Of a stretch of DNA of 64,000 nucleotides, positions 52,601-59,205 are shown one piece after another. The stretch lies in assembly GCF_026586665.1 (NCBI RefSeq), contig NZ_JAODIY010000009.1:186001-250000 (forward strand), given 5' to 3'. Numbering within the stretch: the first letter of the stretch is position 1; every line of letters starts with the position of its first letter. The notes below the pieces were generated by a model that was not told where the DNA came from, searched no databases, and worked only from the letters and a program-made list of their open reading frames with translations. This DNA comes from Halovenus rubra. Lineage in GTDB: Archaea; Halobacteriota; Halobacteria; Halobacteriales; Haloarculaceae. The translations under genes were made by a program, and so were the position numbers.

Positions 52601-53142
52601 CGGTCGAAATAGCGAACATCGTCGGATCCGGCGATCTTGGGGTGGAGCTGGATCTCGAAGCCCTGGAAGATGATCTCTCTACACCGTACCTGGAGTACGA
52701 CCCGTCGAATTACCACGGTCTTTACGTTCGTCTCGAAGAAGGTGGGCCGCTCATCACGGTGTATCGGAGCGGGAAGTACATCATCAGCGGCTGTCCCAGT
52801 GAGGAGACACTACGCGAGACGAACGATGGATTCCTGAGAGCCCTCGCAGAGTTGGGCATTGTAGACGAAGCTCAACAGACAGGATTCACTGTCCAGAACG
52901 TGGTCTGTACTGCGATGCTCGATGAGATGGTTTCTCTGGATGCTCTCTCAATCGGGTTGGGATTGGAAGTAACGGAGTATGAGCCGGAGCAGTTCCCGGG
53001 TCTGGTTTATCGGCCCGAGGGCATCGGTGCTGTACTGCTGGTGTTCGCTAACGGGAAGCTGGTGATTACAGGTGCGAAGGATGTCGAGACCGCCGAAGTA
53101 GCGTACAATCACCTCCAGTCGAAGGTACAGGAACTAGTGTAG
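52597..53142 (+). CDS. Divergent TATA-box-binding protein (TBP) paralogue
   Basis: This 181-residue protein shows both repeats of the TBP saddle. Repeat 1 runs from IANIVGSGDLGVELDLEALEDDL to YRSGKYIISGCPS; repeat 2 contains VQNVVCTAMLDE, LSIGLGLEVTEYEPEQFPGL and LVFANGKLVITGAK. Repeat 2 is close to normal archaeal TBP. In repeat 1 the phenylalanines expected at the DNA-kinking positions read as tyrosine (NYHGLYVR, TVYRSGK). The ATG overlaps the helicase stop (ATGA), so it is part of the operon. It could be a dedicated initiation factor or a DNA-bending subunit; both are inference. Confidence 0.9.
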   Translation: MTVEIANIVGSGDLGVELDLEALEDDLSTPYLEYDPSNYHGLYVRLEEGGPLITVYRSGKYIISGCPSEETLRETNDGFLRALAELGIVDEAQQTGFTVQNVVCTAMLDEMVSLDALSIGLGLEVTEYEPEQFPGLVYRPEGIGAVLLVFANGKLVITGAKDVETAEVAYNHLQSKVQELV

Positions 53143-53161
53143 CGTTCTTAGAGGGAGGTGT

Positions 53162-54961
53162 TCAGCTGAAGGTGCTGATGATGTGGTCTCGAAGCATCTC
53201 CTCGCGTCGCTCGATGAATTCGGGGAAGTTCTCTAGTTCGTACAGACGCTCGTCAGTCGGGATGTGATGGCGGTCGTAGTATTGGTCACTCCGCGTTGAA
53301 ATCCACTCATCGAACGCTTGGGTCCCCTTGGACTGGTTCTCCTCGATTAACTGGAGGTTGGCAACGTGATCGCGCAGGGAGGCGTACCGCTCGGCCTTGC
53401 TGGGGTCGAATCCGTAGTTCTCGATGAGATTGTCTTTTTCCAGGAGACTCCGCGGGAAGATGTGGTCGATTTCGTATGAATCGTCGTGGGCAGGGTCAGG
53501 GTAGTAGAGGACCGACAAGAGCAGGTAGATCTTCGTGCTGTTGTAGTCCGTTTCCTCGAACAGGTCTTCTACGATTTCCTGGCTGAAGCCAACGGCTTTC
53601 CCACGCGTCCTGATTTCACGCTGAATCCGTTCTAGTGGGAACTGACTATCGTCCGCCTCTTTGATGGCATCACGTGCGTCCTCGATGATCTGGTCTGGCC
53701 GGGAGTTGAAGTTGCTGTTGAGGAGCGCAGAGCAGAGCCATTCGAGGATTCGGGGTCGAACCTGCACGCCGAGTTGAGAGTCCGTCGTCAGGGAGGGATT
53801 CTCGTTGTGGTAGAAGTAGAAGACTAACGGGATGAGCGCATTCCGGCTCGTCAGGCTTCGGCCGGTGATACCGAAGTCGCTGATCAGATCTACGGTGGAC
53901 TCAATCGCATCTTGAACAACTCCGTTCGCCCAGATCTCTTTCATCAACGCCAGGTTCTCGTGTGTGAACGTGCGGATCTGGTACTCGGCGGAGAGGTCAG
54001 CGACAACGAGGAGGGATTTCAGGACGAAGTCGCTACCGAAGTCGTAGCCCTCGTCCACATACGCCTGATTAAGGTTCCCGACGAAGTTGTTGATCTCTTC
54101 CTTTGCGTCAATGGGGTTCTCTTCATCTGAGCCCCAGTACGACGTGGCAATAGAGAGGAGGATTTCAGACTTGCTGAGTTGCGTACCACCTTCGTTCGCC
54201 CGGACGAAGATGTCCAGAATTCGCTCGTTATCCTGGTTTCCTTCCTCGTAGTAGTTCACGATGTCTCGGGCGTGAACAGCGTTGTAGAGGGTGGTGAGGT
54301 TCTTGAGGATGTAGTGTTCCTGTGCATCGGAGACCTCCTCTAACTCGGACGCGATTTCGTTCGCCCGGGTCATCGCCTTCTCTAGCGTGTCGATCTCCAG
54401 AATGTCGCCGACACGGAACCAGTATTCCTCACGAGACTGTGTCGGATCGGGCTCCTTGAATCTGAAGTCGTATCGGAGCTTCAGATGGTCCTCCGTCTGG
54501 TTGTTGGGGTTCGAGAGCAAGTTGAGATACAGCTGCTTACGCGTCCAGGCGTCGGGATTCTTCCGTTGCCGGTACTTCTGCTTCTCAACGTATGTTCCTT
54601 GGAGCCCGATGTAGAAGGAGGAGAGGCGCTGTTGGCCGTCAACGACGAGTGAAACGGAGTCCGGGATTTGCTCGTATTCGGGAACCTTTGGATTTCGATG
54701 GTGAACATTGTCGAAATCGTCTGGGTAGATGCTATCCTCGATGTGATTTCGGACGAAGTAGTACTTGATTTGGTTGTCTGCGAACTCTCCGTTGAGGTTC
54801 CAGAAAATGAACGACCCGATAGGGTACTCGCGGAGAACGGAATCGAAGAGCTGAATGATCTGTTCGGTATCCCAGACGAACTCCCGCTGGATTGCCGGCA
54901 GAAAGATGGACTCGTTTATGTCCGGTAGAACTTGCTTGATTGTCCGAGACTGGTAACCCAT
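53162..54961 (-). CDS. DUF262-DUF1524 (GmrSD-like) nuclease
   Basis: This 599-residue protein has an N-terminal DUF262 domain (LPAIQREFVWDTEQIIQLFDS, then VVDGQQRLSSFY, the DGQQR nucleotide-binding motif at 108-112). It has a C-terminal DUF1524 HNH-type domain (YEIDHIFPRSLL at about 492-503, HVANLQLIEENQSKG). The fusion is that of type IV restriction enzymes such as GmrSD, which cut modified DNA, and of the SspE nuclease. It converges with the TBP-like gene across a 19-bp gap and is transcribed from its own promoter. It may complement the modification system or be a separate defence module. Confidence 0.9.
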   Translation of the reverse strand: MGYQSRTIKQVLPDINESIFLPAIQREFVWDTEQIIQLFDSVLREYPIGSFIFWNLNGEFADNQIKYYFVRNHIEDSIYPDDFDNVHHRNPKVPEYEQIPDSVSLVVDGQQRLSSFYIGLQGTYVEKQKYRQRKNPDAWTRKQLYLNLLSNPNNQTEDHLKLRYDFRFKEPDPTQSREEYWFRVGDILEIDTLEKAMTRANEIASELEEVSDAQEHYILKNLTTLYNAVHARDIVNYYEEGNQDNERILDIFVRANEGGTQLSKSEILLSIATSYWGSDEENPIDAKEEINNFVGNLNQAYVDEGYDFGSDFVLKSLLVVADLSAEYQIRTFTHENLALMKEIWANGVVQDAIESTVDLISDFGITGRSLTSRNALIPLVFYFYHNENPSLTTDSQLGVQVRPRILEWLCSALLNSNFNSRPDQIIEDARDAIKEADDSQFPLERIQREIRTRGKAVGFSQEIVEDLFEETDYNSTKIYLLLSVLYYPDPAHDDSYEIDHIFPRSLLEKDNLIENYGFDPSKAERYASLRDHVANLQLIEENQSKGTQAFDEWISTRSDQYYDRHHIPTDERLYELENFPEFIERREEMLRDHIISTFS

Positions 54962-55329
54962 GAATGACGGTTACTCTATGTCGCGCATTAGTCGTTTATG
55001 TTGATAGGTGACTTCAGATAACGACCATCTGTGTGCCCTCTCTTGATTCATCATCCCTCGTCAGAATCTATTAACTGCTGATGATTTCAACAGAGCCACT
55101 AGTCTAGGCGTGAGGGGTATCCAAAGGATTCTAACAGACATTCCATTTCATCATTCCTTCGCCTAGCGATTCCAGAAATTTCATTACAGACTCGGCTGTC
55201 GAAATCCATCCTTGCGCCGAATAATTCTGGCGTGTGGGTGTGGAATTTGCAGGTATAGGGGGCTCACTGGGGGTCGTCTCCCACTGAGGGCTAACCATTT
55301 TTAAAGGGTGTCTCATATGCCAGTTTGCG
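54962..55329. other. Intergenic region between divergent genes
   Basis: These 368 bp hold the promoters of the DUF262 gene and of the small gene at 55330. A minus-strand frame of 55 codons (55131-55298) ending VMKFLESLGEGMMKW is present, but nothing supports it beyond the open frame. TTTTTAAAG at 55300-55308 is a good TATA box for the rightward gene. Confidence 0.5.
55299..55308 (+). promoter_or_regulatory. TATA-like box
   Basis: ATTTTTAAAG lies about 26 bp before the ATG at 55330, fitting a leaderless transcript. Confidence 0.5.
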
Positions 55330-55641
55330 ATGCGACAAATAATCGACCGAAAGCTGTACGATACAGACGTAGCAGAAGAGATTGCAGAACACGCCCCCAA
55401 CACAGACCGGAGTGATCTCTACTACCTGGTAGAGGCGCTTTACAAAACTGATGACGGCGAGTACTTCCTGCATGGTGCTGGCGGCGCAGCAACGAAGTAC
55501 GCGACGTCACACAGTAACGGCAAATCAGGCGGCGAAGAACTCACGGTGTTGTCGGAAGATGACGCCGTTGATTGGTGTGAGGATCACTCGATTGATGCCG
55601 GGATTATGCTTGAAGAATTCGGCCATCTAATCGAGTCATAA
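55330..55641 (+). CDS. Small accessory-region protein, unknown
   Basis: This 103-residue protein (MRQIIDRKLYDTDVAEEIAE ... LYYLVEALYKTDDGEYFLHGAGGAATKYA ... LSEDDAVDWCEDHSIDAGIMLEEF) has a pattern also found in bacterial accessory regions: 'YDTxxAxxIA', 'ExLYxTxxGxYFLxGxGG' and a terminal 'A..W'. It is likely a small alpha-beta domain. Function is unknown. The promoter at 55299-55308 supports the ATG. Confidence 0.82.
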   Translation: MRQIIDRKLYDTDVAEEIAEHAPNTDRSDLYYLVEALYKTDDGEYFLHGAGGAATKYATSHSNGKSGGEELTVLSEDDAVDWCEDHSIDAGIMLEEFGHLIES

Positions 55642-55752
55642 CGGAGAACTCAGTTAGCTTTTCACGACCCAGCAATCGCTTGCCGATTACGTCAGTGGAC
55701 GAAACATCCTGACGGAAAGCGAATGCAACTATATTGAGTCCGACTCACAAGA

Positions 55753-55929
55753 ATGAATTACAAAACCGACACCACAGAAGACGAACCGCCAGAAAACCAG
55801 ATTGAGACGGTTAGCGTCAGCGCTGACGCCATCGTTTCAGCAATCCTGCGAAACGCCCGAGATATGGAGACGCGTGAAGATCAGCAGAGCAAGCTCGGAT
55901 TCGCCGCCAGTACCAACATTGACCAATGA
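55753..55929 (+). CDS. Small protein upstream of and coupled to the next gene
   Basis: This 58-residue acidic protein (MNYKTDTTEDEPPENQIETV, with VSADAIVSAILRNARDMETR in the middle) stops with a TGA that overlaps the ATG of the next gene as ATGA. That arrangement and its composition indicate a real gene. No family recognised. Confidence 0.62.
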   Translation: MNYKTDTTEDEPPENQIETVSVSADAIVSAILRNARDMETREDQQSKLGFAASTNIDQ

Positions 55930-56624
55930 CCAAGAGCATCGACTCGATAACTCACACCCCGAACAAGTACGTCAAAATCACCATCAACTGTACAGACGGC
56001 GACGAATATGTCAAGGCCACCGTCAACACGGCGCGAGCGACCGTCACGGCTCAGTACAAGTACACCCCTAATGAAGCGCTCATGGCGACCGAACGCGTCA
56101 GTGCAGACGACGACCGCAGCGAAGCGCACACGACGATCCGCGACGCGCTCGCAGGACTCGATGTTGACGATGACATCTACCGGACGATCGACCGACTAGA
56201 ACGAGTTGGGTATTGGATGGATGATCAAGATCCCGTGTTGCCTGACGACATCCGGATGGACGTGTATGGCGACTACAAACCACTCCGTAGCGGGCAGGAC
56301 ATGCTCCTCGTTGATGATGATGATACGTATCACGGGCAAAAACCGTTCGTGAAGGTTGGAGACGACCTCCCGCCCGTAGAGGACCTTCGTGATGACCTTG
56401 ATCAAAAAGTTGAGCGACGGGTGAAACGTGGGATGTCTGGGCAGCAACGCACGCACTACGAGCAAGAGTTTGACGGCCGGGTTCGGGCGGACATCATGGA
56501 AGTAGACTCTCTGGAAGAAGCTGAGAATATTGTTCGTGGTGACCAAGGCGAGAACAACGACCATGGCAGTGACCAGGAATGCAGCGGTAGTGATGGAGTG
56601 CAGGCAACGCTCGCAGGGTACTGA
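55926..56624 (+). CDS. Hypothetical protein, alpha-beta with charged C-terminus
   Basis: This 232-residue protein contains YVKITINCTDGDEYVKATVNTARATVTAQYKYTPNEALMA, an all-beta start. It then has a helical acidic middle (DALAGLDVDDDIYRTIDRLERVGYWMDD) and a polar tail rich in Asp, Gly and Ser. No catalytic motif is visible. It overlaps the preceding small gene by 4 bases and is translationally coupled to it. Unknown accessory gene. Confidence 0.72.
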   Translation: MTKSIDSITHTPNKYVKITINCTDGDEYVKATVNTARATVTAQYKYTPNEALMATERVSADDDRSEAHTTIRDALAGLDVDDDIYRTIDRLERVGYWMDDQDPVLPDDIRMDVYGDYKPLRSGQDMLLVDDDDTYHGQKPFVKVGDDLPPVEDLRDDLDQKVERRVKRGMSGQQRTHYEQEFDGRVRADIMEVDSLEEAENIVRGDQGENNDHGSDQECSGSDGVQATLAGY

Positions 56625-57048
56625 CGACTTCCACGATCCAATCCGTTGTTACCGACTCCGTCTGTGTGTCTCACTTTCGTAGGGCGGGATGACTACTATC
56701 GTGGTGCGGATTTCGACATCGCTACTCTTTCGCTGCACGATTTGAATAACTATCCAACTTTATACGGTGGTCCAAGAGCAACGGCCTGTATGCGGAACGC
56801 ATGGAAACTCAGGCCTGTTGAACCGGGTCTTCGAGACCGACCCCACGGGGTTGCGTGCGAATGTCATCAGCATCCTCGATGTATGCACAGTAGTGTACTC
56901 GCTCACCCAGTCAGTGTGCATAGATCCGGACCTCCTGTCGCACCGATAACGGAGGGGACGGTGGCCGGGAAAGACACCACTCTTAAACAGACCCCGGTTC
57001 AGCAACTGCAGAATCACGCCGAATCGACCCCTGTATGCACATCCACTT
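56625..57048. other. Intergenic stretch, no convincing gene
   Basis: Overlapping short frames are present in these 424 bp, but none has haloarchaeal composition (they are Cys-, Arg- and Pro-rich). Possible decayed DNA; no repeats or hairpins stood out. Confidence 0.5.
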
Positions 57049-57309
57049 ATGACTGACCGTACCACTTTGCGACTCAGCGACGAGAGGAAGCGGTTGCTTG
57101 AACAGGCAGAAGAGATCGTGGCGGCTGACCCGTCTGATGATCCACCAATGAGCGATGTCATTGATGCCGCGCTGACACACCTCATTGAGTCTCAAGAGAA
57201 CCTTGAAGATGTCCGTGATCGCTACCCGCCCGTAGAGGTTAAGGACTGCTGCAATACGTCCGTTCTTCGACTTCGCTACCGGACAAGTATCGATTCAACG
57301 TGGCGGTGA
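57049..57309 (+). CDS. Ribbon-helix-helix-type small protein (DUF7386-like)
   Basis: This 86-residue protein (MTDRTTLRLSDERKRLLEQAEEIVAADPSDDPPMSDVIDAALTHLIESQENLEDV ... NTSVLRLRYRTSIDSTWR) begins with the strand 'TTLRLS' followed by two helices, the layout of Arc/MetJ RHH regulators. I recall a haloarchaeal family with this C-terminal 'NTSVLxLxYRTSIxSxWR' motif, probably DUF7386. It may regulate the following genes. Confidence 0.82.
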   Translation: MTDRTTLRLSDERKRLLEQAEEIVAADPSDDPPMSDVIDAALTHLIESQENLEDVRDRYPPVEVKDCCNTSVLRLRYRTSIDSTWR

Positions 57310-57382
57310 CTGCTACTTCACTCGTCAATTCCCTTCTTTCGAACACGAAAAGGACATTACGGTGGGTCAACCGTCGAACAGT

Positions 57383-59080
57383 ATGCCTACTGTCAAGGAG
57401 TACAGGAATGAGAAAGGGTACTACATTAGATCCAACATCGATGGTCGCTACGTTACTCTTCAACTGAGCCCCGAAGCCGAAGGTTTATTCTCCGATCTCG
57501 GATTCCGCGGGGATGATCAGGTTTCATGGCAGTTTCTCAAGCCGCTCTGTGATAGCGGCCACGCCTACACTAACAACTCGGGGACAGCAGTAGAAACAAA
57601 GGACATCAATACGGAGGTCTCATTCTCGTCCGGAAAGCTATCTCTCGAAAAGAAGCGCCGACTGGAGGAGTTCCTTGATCAACATACGCCCGACGAGTCG
57701 GCATCTGAAACGGGCCAGCCGTCAACGAATGGTGATGAGAGGACTTCCAGCTTAGATAGGATTGATGCGTCGAAGCGGGGATTCATCGAAAGGTGGAGCC
57801 CGTCTGATGACGAGTATGAGGCAACGCTAAACCGGATTGCTAGGGCGGACGATATCGATGGCATCCTGAAATCTATTGCCCATCATTCTACAGAGCATCC
57901 GATTTTGGTAAATCGATTCCGGGTGAGCTCTCAAGAGGTTCCCACATATTCGTTCGATACCGATGGAATAGCATGGACAGTGCATGATTTCCGAACAGTT
58001 GAAAAGGTGGGCACCGATGCAGAACTGTTTATTGACATTCGGCCCGGAACGAGTCACTCTCAGTCGATTACGATAGAACCTGAGACTACTGAATGGCATA
58101 CTACGGGAGAACAGTTCAAGAGAGAGCAGATTAACGAGTTCCTGACGGTTGCTCCTGATTTGTTGTACTATCTTCACCACCTGGTGAGCAGTCCGAGTGT
58201 CAGTCCACGCGATCTCATCTCAAACCCAACTGCTGACATCACCTCAGAGGATGCGTCACGTCTTGAATCATTAGAGGATTTAGGAGCAGTAGACCCAAAC
58301 GAATACAGCCGCGCTTTGGGCACTATCCTCTCGTTAGGGAATAAGGGATACGGTAGGATACGGGGACACACCGGCCACACCTTCACGTTCTCAGAAGAGG
58401 AATCTAAGGATGACAACATTGAGGCGGGTGATGTTGTAACGTTCGAAGTAAAGCCCCACAGAGGGTCCATTTATGCTAAGAACATCGGTAAAGAGGAGAC
58501 CGGAATACCGAGTTCGGGAATAGTACGAAACTGGCCTGAGTGGCGCGACCGATCCCTCTCTTGGCTCCGGAATAATTGGACAAAGAGGCGAGCGAAACGA
58601 GACACGAACGAGAAATCTATTTCCATCAGTAGTTCTGATGAGGAAGCCGATTACCAGTGTATTGAGGTGCAAATCGACTCTCTCACTTTCTACCTCGCTA
58701 GTTCGGTCAACGAAACGAGTGATGTTCTAGACGAAGCTGTCCGAACGCTACTCAAGCAAACAATCGATGGTGGAAGAACTCCTCCCAGTGCCCCTGTTGC
58801 CACTGATGAGGTCGAAATCTCACTACCGGTGAATCTACTATCGATGATCGACTCTGTAGTGGGAACTTCGTCAGTTTATGAGACCCGGGACCAATTCTTC
58901 AGTGCTGCCATACAGAATCACTTCAATGAAGGAGATCAGGTTGAATTGACGGTGCGCGTCCCTCGTAGTTATCATCACGCCACGCAACAACTGGCAGAGG
59001 AATACGGGATATCCACTCCAGAGTTCATGCGAGAGGCGCTTGAAGATGCCCTAGGAACCGAACTTCGTCGTACACAGTAG
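57383..59080 (+). CDS. Large protein with cold-shock-like domain and three C-terminal RHH-like units
   Basis: In this 565-residue protein the N-terminal 60 residues form a small beta-rich domain (MPTVKEYRNEKGYYIRSNID GRYVTLQLSPEAEGLFSDLG). The middle is uncharacterised. At about 310-365 is LGNKGYGRIRGHTGHTFTFS followed by IEAGDVVTFEVKPHRGSIYA, which has the G-Y-G-x-I and 'GDxVxFE' pattern of a cold-shock OB fold. The last 130 residues contain three successive strand-helix-helix units beginning IEVQIDS, VEISLPV and VELTVRV. It lies 125 bp upstream of an MrfA-type helicase. It is likely a nucleic-acid-binding component; no known family. The ATG at 57383 is chosen over a GTG seven codons upstream. 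Confidence 0.75.
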   Translation: MPTVKEYRNEKGYYIRSNIDGRYVTLQLSPEAEGLFSDLGFRGDDQVSWQFLKPLCDSGHAYTNNSGTAVETKDINTEVSFSSGKLSLEKKRRLEEFLDQHTPDESASETGQPSTNGDERTSSLDRIDASKRGFIERWSPSDDEYEATLNRIARADDIDGILKSIAHHSTEHPILVNRFRVSSQEVPTYSFDTDGIAWTVHDFRTVEKVGTDAELFIDIRPGTSHSQSITIEPETTEWHTTGEQFKREQINEFLTVAPDLLYYLHHLVSSPSVSPRDLISNPTADITSEDASRLESLEDLGAVDPNEYSRALGTILSLGNKGYGRIRGHTGHTFTFSEEESKDDNIEAGDVVTFEVKPHRGSIYAKNIGKEETGIPSSGIVRNWPEWRDRSLSWLRNNWTKRRAKRDTNEKSISISSSDEEADYQCIEVQIDSLTFYLASSVNETSDVLDEAVRTLLKQTIDGGRTPPSAPVATDEVEISLPVNLLSMIDSVVGTSSVYETRDQFFSAAIQNHFNEGDQVELTVRVPRSYHHATQQLAEEYGISTPEFMREALEDALGTELRRTQ

Positions 59081-59205
59081 CTTCGTGCCGGCCGGAGATT
59101 CATCTAAGCTTTGTTCTTTTCATTGTTTGGAAGTGTATGTCAAGGGGAGCCAACGTACCCTTGAATCGCAAAAATTCACAAGTATCAATCACCAAGAACC
59201 GGCAG

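Noticed and set aside
45376-54961. A BREX system based on the PglX-like methylase.
   Set aside because: No PglZ, BrxA, BrxB or BrxC homologue is encoded in the window.
55131-55298. Minus-strand frame of 55 codons ahead of the small gene at 55330.
   Set aside because: Its start overlaps the TATA box of the opposite gene and the composition is not haloarchaeal in the first half; only the open frame supports it.
56646-57056. Plus-strand frame of 136 codons beginning MLPTPSVCLTFVGRDD.
   Set aside because: Cys-, His- and Pro-rich, no acidic bias, TTG start without SD, and it overlaps the true start at 57049.
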